DNA from: Devosia sp.
GTDB taxonomy: Bacteria > Pseudomonadota > Alphaproteobacteria > Rhizobiales > Devosiaceae
Direction: 5' to 3'
DNA length: 45,105 bases
Assembly: GCA_030680995.1 (NCBI GenBank)
Contig: JAUXUM010000154.1
Span: forward strand, 1 to 45,105
How positions within the stretch are numbered: position 1 is the first letter of the stretch; each line of letters begins with the position of its first letter. The translations under genes and the position numbers were made by a program. Below, piece after piece: positions 16,349-24,645 of this stretch. The notes under the pieces were generated by a model. That model worked only from the letters and a program-made list of their open reading frames with translations, did not search any database and was not told where the DNA came from.

Positions 16349-17062
16349 TGCAATAGCAAGGATACAACCCGACCGCGTTACCGAATTCCAGTCACTTCGC
16401 CGCGATGTCCGATGTTGCCGCATGCAACGGTCACCGAGCGCGCCGGGAGTTACGGTCGGATACCCTCGATTGAGATGTCAGCCAATGGAGTGGCTACATT
16501 GGGGTCACGAGTGCACTCGCTGGGTTATCGACCGCGGGCCCAGCCGGCGACGTCCCGGTCAACGTGAATCCAATAGCTTCAGCACTCATAGGAAAGCGGT
16601 CGCCGCGATCCCCGGAGCCGTCAAGGACTGTCGGGGAAATCCTTCAAGGGGGTCGTCCTACACGATACGAGCAATGCGAAGCCAAGGTGCGGTGGCTTTG
16701 CGCCTTGGACAGCCGCGGACTTTGGCGGTAGCCGATTGACGTGACGCCGCTAATCCTTTCTCGTTTTTTGGGTGGAATGCCTGGTCAACAATGGTCGCGA
16801 AACCGCGGTAGAGCCGCGCCAGGCGGTCAGGACCATCGGCGTCGAGCGTCAACGGCGCGGCATTGCCGGCAATCATCGCCAATTGTAGCGCGACCGCGGC
16901 GGCGGTGCGGGTGCTGGGCAAGGCGCGTCGGCACCTGCAGTGATTCCCGCTGCGCCACGGCCGTGTCTATGCTGGAAAGAAGGGCAGGACGTAGGCCTAA
17001 CGGCGCTGGCTGACAACGCTGCGGTTGGACCATGTAGTCCAGGAGTATAAACTGGCTCGTCA
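16349..17062. other. Gap between cassettes A and B, no supported gene
   Basis: About 710 bases with frames broken by stops on both strands. One minus-strand frame (16658-16921) has a protein-like stretch, LQLAMIAGNAAPLTLDADGP followed by DRLARLYRGFATIVDQAF, but no start signal and no family I recognise. It could be a decayed gene from the joining of two cassettes. No clear terminator was found after the epimerase gene. Confidence 0.5.
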
Positions 17063-17090
17063 TTGACATACAGTATACCGTATGCATAAC
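17063..17090 (+). promoter_or_regulatory. Promoter with embedded GTATAC-centred operator for the cassette B operon
   Basis: TTGACA at 17063-17068 is a perfect -35 box; CATAAC at 17085-17090 could be a weak -10 with a 16-base spacer. Between them the 18-base sequence CATACAGTATACCGTATG (17067-17084) is a palindrome with one mismatched pair. A repressor bound there would block the polymerase. A near-copy occurs at 26693-26715. The probable binder is the GntR protein encoded at 23078 in this operon. Confidence 0.7.
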
Positions 17091-17138
17091 GTTGCCCAGC
17101 CTGCAACTTGATCAGCGGGCGTACACTGGGGAAACGAG

Positions 17139-18707
17139 ATGAGCCAAAATCCGATCGATGAGACTGAGCCGTCCGACTTCGCAGCGACCCGCCGGTCGTT
17201 CCTGAAATCCGCGATGGCAGCCGGCCTCGCCGGCACTGCTCTTGCAGGCCTTTCGAGCATCATGCCGCTGCGTGCCTTCGCGCAGGACGGCGCGCCTACC
17301 GGCACCATCACCTATGGCAATGCCGAGCCTCCGACCTCCAACTACTGGGACCCGGCGGCGGGCTTCGGCCTCGTGGACGAGCAGGTCGCGTCGCTGGTCC
17401 ATGATACCCTCATCGCCTTCGACGAGGCAGGCAACATGGTGCCCTCGATCGCGACCGCCTGGGCGCTCGTGAGCGACACCACAGTGGCACTGACCCTCCG
17501 CACCGACGCCAAATTCCATGACGGCACGCCCGTCACCGCCGACGACATCAAGGCCAGTATCGACCGCCTGGGTGAAGGCAAGCTGGCACAGTCGATGGTC
17601 GCTACCCCTGGTATTTCGGTGACCGTCAAGTCACCGACCGAGATCGAAGTGGTCTCGCCAACCGCCTTCGGCGTGGTGCTTAACGCGCTCGCCTTCGTCA
17701 AGATCCTGCCTAAGGCCAACATCGACAACCCCGACAACTTCAAGGTCGGCGCGCTCGGTTCGGGCCCCTACAAATTCGTGTCGTACACGGGCAATGACGT
17801 CACCCTCGAAGCCAACGCGGACTACTGGGGCGGCGCGCCGAGGATCAAGACCGTGATCTTCCGCTACATCGAGGACGCCCAGGCCCGCATCAACGCGCTG
17901 CTTTCCGGCCAGGTCGACATCACCACCCGCGTTTCGTCCGAAGACCTGGCGCGTGTGGAGGGCAACGCCGATTTCTACATCAACAAGCAGACCCCGCCGG
18001 CCCAGATCATCGCCATCTACCAGCACAACGGCCCGCTCGGCGACCTGAAGCTGCGGCAGGCGGTCGCGCATGCGATCGATCGCGAGGGCATCGCCAAGTC
18101 GATCATGCGCGGCGTCAACCCCGTGGGCTTTTCGAGCCTGCCGACGACGTCGCCGTTCTACACCCCGCTCGAACCCAAATTCGAGTTCGACATCGAGAAG
18201 GCCAAGGCTCTGCTCGCCGAGTCCGCCTATCCCGATGGGGTGACGCTGCGCATGTCGACCTCGACCCTGGTGCCCAGCCAGATCGAGATCGACCAGGTGA
18301 TTGCCGCCTCGCTGCAGCAGATCGGCATTCAGGTGGAAGTTGAGCGGCTGGAAGTGGGTGCGTTCCGCTCGTCCTACAACACCTACGACATCAACCTGAA
18401 CACGCTCGGCGTATTCAACAACGACCCGGACTTCCTGCTCGGCTTCTATGTCGGCGGCACGGCCGAGGCGGTGTTCCACTACAAGGATGACGCCTACGCC
18501 GCATTGCATTCCGCGCAGCGGGCCGCCACCCCGGAGCAGCGCCCGGCTGCCGTTACCGCCGCCGCGCAATACCTCTGGGACAACCAGGTGACACTCTATC
18601 TCTCCGATGAAATCTGGTATTTCATCGTCAACAAGCGTGTCCTGGATTACGTTCGGGCCCCACTGGTCGGCGAAAACCTGCTGCCGAAAGTCTCGGTAGC
18701 CTCCTGA
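17139..18707 (+). CDS. Dipeptide-type ABC transporter binding protein (family 5), Tat-exported
   Basis: A 522-residue family 5 solute-binding protein. The N terminus has a twin-arginine signal (TRRSFLKSA, Arg18-Arg19) with likely cleavage after AFA at residue 48. The mature part shows VALTLRTDAKFHDGTPVTAD and later LGSGPYKFVSYTGND, both standard for the family, then LRQAVAHAIDREGIAKSIM. Family 5 proteins bind peptides, but many in alphaproteobacteria bind oligosaccharides or glycosides; the catabolic neighbours favour a sugar-containing ligand. It is the first gene of a ten-gene operon behind the 17063 promoter and is followed by a hairpin. Confidence 0.93.
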   Translation: MSQNPIDETEPSDFAATRRSFLKSAMAAGLAGTALAGLSSIMPLRAFAQDGAPTGTITYGNAEPPTSNYWDPAAGFGLVDEQVASLVHDTLIAFDEAGNMVPSIATAWALVSDTTVALTLRTDAKFHDGTPVTADDIKASIDRLGEGKLAQSMVATPGISVTVKSPTEIEVVSPTAFGVVLNALAFVKILPKANIDNPDNFKVGALGSGPYKFVSYTGNDVTLEANADYWGGAPRIKTVIFRYIEDAQARINALLSGQVDITTRVSSEDLARVEGNADFYINKQTPPAQIIAIYQHNGPLGDLKLRQAVAHAIDREGIAKSIMRGVNPVGFSSLPTTSPFYTPLEPKFEFDIEKAKALLAESAYPDGVTLRMSTSTLVPSQIEIDQVIAASLQQIGIQVEVERLEVGAFRSSYNTYDINLNTLGVFNNDPDFLLGFYVGGTAEAVFHYKDDAYAALHSAQRAATPEQRPAAVTAAAQYLWDNQVTLYLSDEIWYFIVNKRVLDYVRAPLVGENLLPKVSVAS

Positions 18708-18720
18708 ACGCAGTATTTGT

Positions 18721-18745
18721 GACCGGCGCGGCTGGCGCGTCGGTC
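18721..18745 (+). terminator. Hairpin after family 5 binding-protein gene
   Basis: GACCGGCGCG (18721-18730) pairs with CGCGTCGGTC (18736-18745) with one mismatch and a five-base loop. There is no following T-run, so it is more likely a message-stabilising or partial attenuating structure than a full terminator. Confidence 0.55.
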
Positions 18746-18767
18746 CGTTGTTCTCCCGGAGCCGGTC

Positions 18768-19694
18768 GTGGGTTCGTTTGCACTCAGAAGAATCCTGCAG
18801 TCGATCATCATTGTGGTGTTGATCGCCATCATGGTCTTCATTGTGCTGCGCCTTTCGGCCGGCGATCCGGCACGCATCCGCGCCCCGGTATTCGCCCGGC
18901 CGGACGTCATCGAGCAGTATCGTCGCGACTTCGGCATCGACCGGCCGCTGCTCGACCAACTGGGCTCGTTCCTGCTCGGCGCGCTGCGCGGCGATTTTGG
19001 GCAATCCTTCCGGTTCCAGGCGCCGGTGATGAACCTCATCCTTGACGCCCTGCCGAGGACGCTGCTGCTCGCCGGCGTGTCGCTCTTCACCTCGCTCGCC
19101 ATCGCCGTTGGGCTCGGCAGCATGGCGGCGCTCAGGCCGCGCTCGATCTGGGGCTGGCTGAGTTCAGGCCTCGCGGCGCTGGGGCAATCGGCGCCGGTGT
19201 TCTGGTCGGGAGCGATCCTCGTCCTCGTCTTCGCCGTCGGTTTCCGCTGGTTGCCGGCCGGTGGCTTCACCGGCCCCGAAAGTCTGGTGCTGCCGGCGAT
19301 CGCGGTGACGCTGTCGATCCTGCCCACGCAGCTACGGGTGCTGCGCGCCTCGATGGAGGCGGTGCTGAAGGAGGAATATATCCGCACCGCGGAAGCCTTC
19401 GGGCTCAAGCAGCGCCGCATCACCTTCGTCTATGCGTTGAAGAACGCCTGCCTGCCGCTGCTCACGGTCATCGGCGTCGATATCGGCTACCTGCTCGGCG
19501 GTGTCATCGTCGCCGAAGTGGTCTTCGCCTTCCCCGGCATCGGTGAGCTGGCGCTCGTCGCCCTCAATGCCCGCGACTACCCGCTTATCCAGGGCATTAC
19601 CGTTGTCACGGCGAGCACCTTCGTCGTCGTAAACCTCTTGATCGACCTGCTCTATGGCCGGATCGATCCCCGCATACGCTTGGAGCGATCATGA
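18768..19694 (+). CDS. Dipeptide-type ABC transporter permease (DppB-like)
   Basis: A 308-residue permease with about six helices. It has the DppB N terminus (FALRRILQSIIIVVLIAIMV), the RDFGIDRPLLDQ loop, and the ATPase-contact segment EYIRTAEAFGLKQRRITFVY before LKNACLPLLTVIG. Start GTG 18768. Its stop overlaps the deacetylase start by ATGA (19691-19694), so the deacetylase is made in fixed proportion with the permease. Confidence 0.93.
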   Translation: MGSFALRRILQSIIIVVLIAIMVFIVLRLSAGDPARIRAPVFARPDVIEQYRRDFGIDRPLLDQLGSFLLGALRGDFGQSFRFQAPVMNLILDALPRTLLLAGVSLFTSLAIAVGLGSMAALRPRSIWGWLSSGLAALGQSAPVFWSGAILVLVFAVGFRWLPAGGFTGPESLVLPAIAVTLSILPTQLRVLRASMEAVLKEEYIRTAEAFGLKQRRITFVYALKNACLPLLTVIGVDIGYLLGGVIVAEVVFAFPGIGELALVALNARDYPLIQGITVVTASTFVVVNLLIDLLYGRIDPRIRLERS

Positions 19695-20410
19695 ATATTC
19701 TCGCCATCGGAGCCCATCCCGACGACATCGAAATGCAGTGCGCCGGCACTCTCGCGCTTTACGCCCGGGCTGGACACAGGGTCATCATGGCCGTCGCCAC
19801 CAATGGCAATGTCGGATCGCCCACGCATACCCGCAAAGAGATCGGCGATATCCGCAAGAAGGAGCAGAAGGCCTCCTGTGCGCTGATCGGCGCCGAGCTG
19901 ATCTGGATGGATTTCGACGACGAGTGGCTGTTCGACACCCGCGAGACGCGCGTCCGTTTCATCGACGCGATCCGCGAGGCCAACCCGGATGTCATGATCA
20001 TCCACGGGCCGACCGACTACCACCCCGACCATCGCATTTCCGGTCGGGTCGCCGAGGACGCGCGCATTCCCGCCTCCGTGCGGCTGGTCGAAACCAGCCT
20101 GCCCTACATCAAGAAGATTCCTCATATCTTCTACATGGACAACCCGGTCGGGCTCGACTTCGAGCCCGAAGCCTTCGTGGACATTTCGTCGACCTTCGAG
20201 ACCAAGCGGGCGATGCTGCTCAAGCATGAGAGCCAGGACACCTGGATGCGCGCCGTCTATGGCGAGCACACCTCGATCGCCGACATGATGACGCAGAACG
20301 CCGCGCTGCGCGGCAGCGCCTCGGGCGTCGCCTATGCCGAGGGCTTTCGCGAAGTGAAGACCTATCCACGCACCGGCTCCTTTGCGCGGCTCCCGGGATT
20401 CGGCGGGTGA
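19691..20410 (+). CDS. PIG-L/LmbE family zinc deacetylase inside the transporter operon
   Basis: A 239-residue deacetylase of the PIG-L family (MshB, GlcNAc-PI de-N-acetylase, LmbE relatives). The zinc motif AHPDD is at residues 8-12 and the second motif HPDH at 111-114, following HGPTDY. There is no signal peptide, so it acts in the cytoplasm. Family enzymes remove acetyl groups from N-acetyl-sugar derivatives. It overlaps the upstream permease by ATGA and the downstream permease by GTGA, so it is inserted between the two permease genes with no spacer. The simplest reading is that the imported ligand carries an N-acetyl or other acyl group removed straight after entry. The ligand itself is unknown. 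Confidence 0.9.
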   Translation: MNILAIGAHPDDIEMQCAGTLALYARAGHRVIMAVATNGNVGSPTHTRKEIGDIRKKEQKASCALIGAELIWMDFDDEWLFDTRETRVRFIDAIREANPDVMIIHGPTDYHPDHRISGRVAEDARIPASVRLVETSLPYIKKIPHIFYMDNPVGLDFEPEAFVDISSTFETKRAMLLKHESQDTWMRAVYGEHTSIADMMTQNAALRGSASGVAYAEGFREVKTYPRTGSFARLPGFGG

Positions 20411-21291
20411 GCATGGCCTTGACCGATCCCATCATATTGGCAAACCTGCGCCCCGGCTTGTTCCGGCGGCTGCGGGTGAACCTGGCGCTCGGCACGGGCG
20501 CGGCGCTGTTTGGCGTCATGGTGCTGTCGGCAGTGCTCGCGCCGCTCCTTGCGCCCGCCGCGCCGACGACGGTCGACCTGACGGCCGTACGCTTGCCACC
20601 TTCGGCGGAGCACCTGTTCGGCACCGATCCGGTTGGCCGCGACCTGTTCTCGCGCGTGCTTTACGGCGGGCAAGTATCGCTGCTGGTCGCCGGCGCCGGC
20701 ATGGTCGGCTCGCTCCTGCTGGGGACACTCATGGGCATGCTCGGCGCTTTCGGTTCCTTCTGGGTCCGCGCCGTCGTCGACCGCGCCATCGATATCCAGC
20801 TCGCCTTTCCCTATGTGCTGCTCGCCATAGCGATCACCAGCGCGGTGAAACCCTCGATCCCTGTGCTGATCCTCTTGATGGTGCTCGCCGCCTGGGCCGG
20901 TGCGGCGCGCGTCGTCCGCTCGATTGCGCTGCAGGAGCGCGGCAAGGACTACGTCAAGGCCGCCGACGTGATCGGAGCCTCGCCGTTCCGCATCGCCATG
21001 TTCCATGTCTTCCCCTCGGTAGTGCCGAGCCTTGTCGTGCTGGCCGCCATGCAGATGGCGGCGATGATCGTCTTCGAGGCGACGCTGTCTTTCCTCGGCA
21101 TGGGTGTGCAGCCCCCGACCCCGAGCTGGGGCGGCATCATGCTCGACGGCAAGAACTACATCACTTCGTCCTGGTGGCTGACCGCGCTGCCCGGCCTCGC
21201 CATCGTCCTCACTTCGCTCAGCCTCGTCCTCATTGGCGATGGCCTCCAGACGCGTCGCGATGCGCTCCGCTCACGCGAGGGAGACGCCTAA
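20407..21291 (+). CDS. Dipeptide-type ABC transporter permease (DppC-like)
   Basis: A 294-residue permease. It has the short DppC N-terminal soluble part, the conserved periplasmic segment HLFGTDPVGRDLFSRVLYGG, and the ATPase contact KDYVKAADVIGASPFRIAMF. The end GDGLQTRRDALRSREGDA is typical. GTG 20407 overlaps the deacetylase stop; ATG 20413 two codons later is the alternative. Its stop overlaps the next gene's start (TAATG). It pairs with the 18768 product to form the membrane channel. Confidence 0.93.
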   Translation: MSMALTDPIILANLRPGLFRRLRVNLALGTGAALFGVMVLSAVLAPLLAPAAPTTVDLTAVRLPPSAEHLFGTDPVGRDLFSRVLYGGQVSLLVAGAGMVGSLLLGTLMGMLGAFGSFWVRAVVDRAIDIQLAFPYVLLAIAITSAVKPSIPVLILLMVLAAWAGAARVVRSIALQERGKDYVKAADVIGASPFRIAMFHVFPSVVPSLVVLAAMQMAAMIVFEATLSFLGMGVQPPTPSWGGIMLDGKNYITSSWWLTALPGLAIVLTSLSLVLIGDGLQTRRDALRSREGDA

Positions 21292-22283
21292 TGCCATGCG
21301 CGCTCAACGTGGAGAACCTTTCGATCCGTTTCTCCGGCCGCGACGGCGACATCGCCGTTGTCGACGACGTGTCCTTTCGCCTCGAGGCGGGTGAAAGCCT
21401 CGTCATCGCCGGGGAATCCGGCTCGGGCAAATCGATGGTCTGCCAGGCGCTGCTCGGCATCGTGCCCAAGGCCGCCAAGGTCTCGGGCACGCGCATCGAC
21501 TGGAACGGCCGCGATCTTCTTGCCACCACGGGCGAGGCTTGGCGCGCAGTCCGCGGCGCCGAGATCGCCATGATCTTCCAGGACCCGACCGCCGCGCTCA
21601 ACCCGCTGATCACCGTCGAGCACCAGATCACCGACGCGATCCGCGCGCACCGCAAATGCACCAAAGACGAGGCCCGGGCCCGGACCATCGAAGTGCTCGG
21701 CATGGCTGGGTTCCCCGAGCTCGAACACCGCATGAAGAGTTATCCCAGCGAACTGTCCGGCGGGCTGAGGCAGCGCGTCGCCATCGCGCTCGCCCTCTCC
21801 TGTGCTCCCTCCCTCATCATCGCCGACGAGGCGACGACCAATCTCGACGTGTCTATTCAGGCCCAGATCGTCACATTGCTGCGCCGGCTGAAGGACCAGC
21901 TCGGGCTAGCGTTGATCTTCGTCACCCATGACCTCGGCCTCGCCGCCGAGATCGGCGGCAAGCTGATGGTGATGTACGCCGGCCATGCCGTCGAGCAGGG
22001 ACCGGTGCTCGACGTGCTCGCCGATCCCTGCCACCCCTACACGCACGGGCTGCTGCGCTCGGCGCCAACGCTCAAATCGAGCCGCACCAACCCGCTGCAG
22101 CCGATCCCGGGGCAGGCGCCGAAGCCCGGCTCGATCGGCAAGGGCTCGCCCTTCCGCTCGCGCTGCCCGGTGGTGGTGGGAGGCGTCTGCGCCGCGACCC
22201 GCGCCGGGTGGACCTCGGCGGGCGAAGATCATCAGGTCGCCTGCCACCGCTTCGCGCTGGATGGCCGGGAGGGCGTGCGATGA
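21291..22283 (+). CDS. Dipeptide-type ABC transporter ATPase (DppD-like)
   Basis: A 330-residue ATPase with Walker A GESGSGKS at 41-48, a Q-loop in MIFQDPTAALNPL, signature ELSGGLRQR, and Walker B LIIADEATTNLDVS (Ala instead of the usual Pro after Glu). The C-terminal oligopeptide-transporter domain contains three cysteines (SRCPVVVGGVC and VACHR) in the pattern of the family's cysteine cluster. It overlaps the next ATPase gene by ATGA. Confidence 0.93.
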   Translation: MPCALNVENLSIRFSGRDGDIAVVDDVSFRLEAGESLVIAGESGSGKSMVCQALLGIVPKAAKVSGTRIDWNGRDLLATTGEAWRAVRGAEIAMIFQDPTAALNPLITVEHQITDAIRAHRKCTKDEARARTIEVLGMAGFPELEHRMKSYPSELSGGLRQRVAIALALSCAPSLIIADEATTNLDVSIQAQIVTLLRRLKDQLGLALIFVTHDLGLAAEIGGKLMVMYAGHAVEQGPVLDVLADPCHPYTHGLLRSAPTLKSSRTNPLQPIPGQAPKPGSIGKGSPFRSRCPVVVGGVCAATRAGWTSAGEDHQVACHRFALDGREGVR

Positions 22284-23074
22284 CCGGCGTTCTCGAAGCC
22301 CGCAATATCGTCAAGACCTTCATCGTCCGCCGCGAAGGCAAGCCGCATGAACTGCGCGCCGTCGGCGACGTCAGCCTGTCGGTCGCGCCCGGCGAGATCG
22401 TCGGCCTCGTCGGCGAGAGCGGCAGCGGCAAGACCACGGTCTCGCGCATCATGATCGGCATCGAGCGGGCGACCAGCGGCACCGTCACCTATAATGGCAA
22501 GCCGGTCGAAACGCGTGCCGACTGGCGGGCGCTCCGGCGCTCGGTGCAATACGTGTTCCAGGACCCGTTCACGGCGCTCTGCCCGACCATGCGGATCGGC
22601 GACGCGCTGGCCGAACCCCTGATCATCCATAACATGTGCCCAAGGGGCGAGGTCCCCGGGCGGGTTACGAAGATGCTGGAGACCGTCGGCCTTCATCCCG
22701 ACGTCGCCCGCCGCATGCCGAACCAGCTCTCGGGCGGGCAGCGGCAGCGCGTCAACCTCGCACGGGCGCTGATGCTTGAACCCAAGGCGCTGATCTGCGA
22801 CGAGATCGTGTCCGGCCTCGATGTCTCGATCCAGGCGCAGGTGCTGCGCCTGCTCGTCGAGCTTCAGGAAAGGCTTGGACTGTCGCTGATCTTCATCTCC
22901 CACGACCTGCGCATCGTCCGCTACCTGTCGAGCCGCGTGCTGGTGATGTATCTGGGGCAGATCGTCGAACAGGGGCCGACCGAGGCGGTGTTCGACAACC
23001 CGCAGCACGACTACACGCGAGCCCTGCTCGCCGCCATTCCCGATCATTCCCGCGTCCTTGCGGGCGCGGCCTGA
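22280..23074 (+). CDS. Dipeptide-type ABC transporter ATPase (DppF-like)
   Basis: A 264-residue second ATPase with Walker A GESGSGKT at 45-52, YVFQDPFTALCPTMRIGDAL, signature LSGGQRQRVNLARAL and Walker B ALICDEIVSGLDVS (Ile replaces the usual Pro). It is shorter than typical DppF because the C-terminal oligopeptide domain is reduced; that domain is present in the partner at 21291. The two ATPases form the heterodimer that powers the importer. Three bases separate it from the GntR gene. Confidence 0.92.
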   Translation: MTGVLEARNIVKTFIVRREGKPHELRAVGDVSLSVAPGEIVGLVGESGSGKTTVSRIMIGIERATSGTVTYNGKPVETRADWRALRRSVQYVFQDPFTALCPTMRIGDALAEPLIIHNMCPRGEVPGRVTKMLETVGLHPDVARRMPNQLSGGQRQRVNLARALMLEPKALICDEIVSGLDVSIQAQVLRLLVELQERLGLSLIFISHDLRIVRYLSSRVLVMYLGQIVEQGPTEAVFDNPQHDYTRALLAAIPDHSRVLAGAA

Positions 23075-23077
23075 ACC

Positions 23078-23818
23078 ATGAAACAGAATTCCAGCAAACG
23101 GACGGATATCACCGAGATGGCCCGCGCTCCAGGACGAGACACCCCCGCCGGCGGTGCCCCGCTCAGCCCCATCCGGAGGGGCAAGACGACCGCTGACGAG
23201 GTGGAGGAGCGGCTGCTGATGGCGATAGCCCGCGGCGACAAGGCAGCGGGCGAGCGCATCACCGAAGCCGAACTCGCGTCAGCTCTCAACGTCAGCCGCG
23301 TTCCGGCGCGCGAGGCGATGCAGAAACTGCAATTGCGCGGTGTCCTCGTTGGCGGCAAGCAACGCGGCATGCGCGTCTCCGACTATTCCGAGCGGCGCAT
23401 CGCCGAGCTCTTCGAGCTCCGCTTCGCCATCGAGAAGATCATCTTCCAGCACGTCATGCGCGAGGGTCACGACCGCGCGCCGCTGATCGCCGAGCTCGAG
23501 CAGATTGTTGCCAATATGCGTGAGATGTCCGGTTCGGGAGACCCGGTGGCGCTGAGCTCGGTCGACCTCGATTTCCACCGTACGGTCGCCCGCCATTCGG
23601 GCAACGAGCTTGCGGCGCAGATTTGGGAAGGTCTGGCTCAGCATATGATCATCGTCTTCTGCCGCGACTGGTCGAGCGCGGCGGATCGGACAGGCGAGGT
23701 GCGACTGCACGAGGCGCTGACCGAGTACCTGCGCCACGGCTCGCTCGACGACATCGACAGCGTGCTCGCCAACCACTTCTCCGAGCCGGCTTCACTTCCG
23801 GCCGAGAGCAAGAACTAG
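23078..23818 (+). CDS. GntR family regulator, FCD subfamily, of the cassette B operon
   Basis: A 246-residue transcription factor. The winged helix lies at about residues 40-105 (ERITEAELASALNVSRVPAR, then EAMQKLQLRGVL). The FCD domain follows with the metal-ligand pattern VDLDFHRTVARHSGN and a late LHEALTEYLRHG. A 35-residue polar N-terminal tail precedes the DNA-binding domain. Being encoded in the operon, it probably binds the GTATAC-centred dyads at 17067-17084 and 26702-26715 and represses until a catabolic intermediate arrives. That link is inference from position and from the usual operator form of the subfamily. Confidence 0.9.
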   Translation: MKQNSSKRTDITEMARAPGRDTPAGGAPLSPIRRGKTTADEVEERLLMAIARGDKAAGERITEAELASALNVSRVPAREAMQKLQLRGVLVGGKQRGMRVSDYSERRIAELFELRFAIEKIIFQHVMREGHDRAPLIAELEQIVANMREMSGSGDPVALSSVDLDFHRTVARHSGNELAAQIWEGLAQHMIIVFCRDWSSAADRTGEVRLHEALTEYLRHGSLDDIDSVLANHFSEPASLPAESKN

Positions 23819-23830
23819 AGGAGGCATCCT

Positions 23831-24631
23831 TTGGATGCGGACATGAAAGCGACCGGCCGACTGGCCGGCCGGGTGGCTGTCGTTACGGGCGCGGCGCGCG
23901 GCATCGGCGCGGCGATCGCAACGAAACTGGCGCATCAGGGTGCCGCAGTGATGCTCGCCGACCGCGACGTCGGGCCGGCGCAGGCTGTCGCCGCCGAACT
24001 CTCCGCCGCCGGTTACGACGCCACCGCAATCGCCACGGACATCACCGACGAAGCGAGCGTCGCCGGCCTCGCTGCCGCCGTCGCCGCCCGCTGGGGTCGG
24101 CTCGACATCCTCGTCAACAACGCTGCAATCCTCGATGCCACCCCGCTCGAAGAACTGACCCGCCCGCGCTTCCGCGCCGTGCAGGAGGTCAACCAGAACG
24201 GCGCGCTCTGGACCGTGATGAGCCTGCTCGACCTCCTGAAGCGTTCCGGGCACGCGCGCGTGGTCAACATCGCCTCGATCCTTGGCGTCCGCGGCTGCGC
24301 CGACAGTGTGTCCTACGGCACCGCCAAAGGCGGCTTGGTCAACCTGACGCGGCTGCTCGCAGTCGACCTCGCGCCGCACGGCATCCTCGTCAACTGCATC
24401 TGTCCCGGCTTCGTCGACACCCGCATGGCGCTCCTGCCCGACGGCAGCGGCCACGAGCACGAGACCGACTGGTTCCGCGACATCTACATCAAATACGGCC
24501 GCATTCCGTTGCGCCGCCCGGCCGAAGCCGCGGACATCGCGGCGGCCACGAGCTTCTTCTACGGCGATGACTGCCGTTACGTCACCGGTCAGGTGCTGCT
24601 GGTGGATGGCGGCCTGTCCGCGACTTTTTGA
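23831..24631 (+). CDS. SDR family oxidoreductase, probable sugar dehydrogenase
   Basis: A 266-residue classical short-chain dehydrogenase: cofactor site TGAARGIG from residue 19, Asp44 in ADRD favouring NAD, NNAAILD, and catalytic Ser149 (NIASILG), Tyr162 and Lys166 (YGTAK). The C terminus VTGQVLLVDGG is standard. TTG 23831 is chosen as start because AGAGGAGG lies six bases upstream; ATG 23843 is an alternative. It is the cassette B counterpart of the 14728 enzyme, although the two are not close in sequence. Confidence 0.9.
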   Translation: MDADMKATGRLAGRVAVVTGAARGIGAAIATKLAHQGAAVMLADRDVGPAQAVAAELSAAGYDATAIATDITDEASVAGLAAAVAARWGRLDILVNNAAILDATPLEELTRPRFRAVQEVNQNGALWTVMSLLDLLKRSGHARVVNIASILGVRGCADSVSYGTAKGGLVNLTRLLAVDLAPHGILVNCICPGFVDTRMALLPDGSGHEHETDWFRDIYIKYGRIPLRRPAEAADIAAATSFFYGDDCRYVTGQVLLVDGGLSATF

Positions 24632-24645
24632 ATAGGAACAACGAT

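Noticed and set aside
16658-16921. Minus-strand open frame in the gap between cassettes
   Set aside because: No ribosome site, no recognised family, and the frame ends in composition unlike neighbouring proteins; kept only as an observation.
20382-21290. Long plus-strand frame running ahead of the DppD-like gene
   Set aside because: It is in another phase from the DppC-like gene, is rich in Arg/Ala and is a shadow of it; the ATPase starts at 21291.
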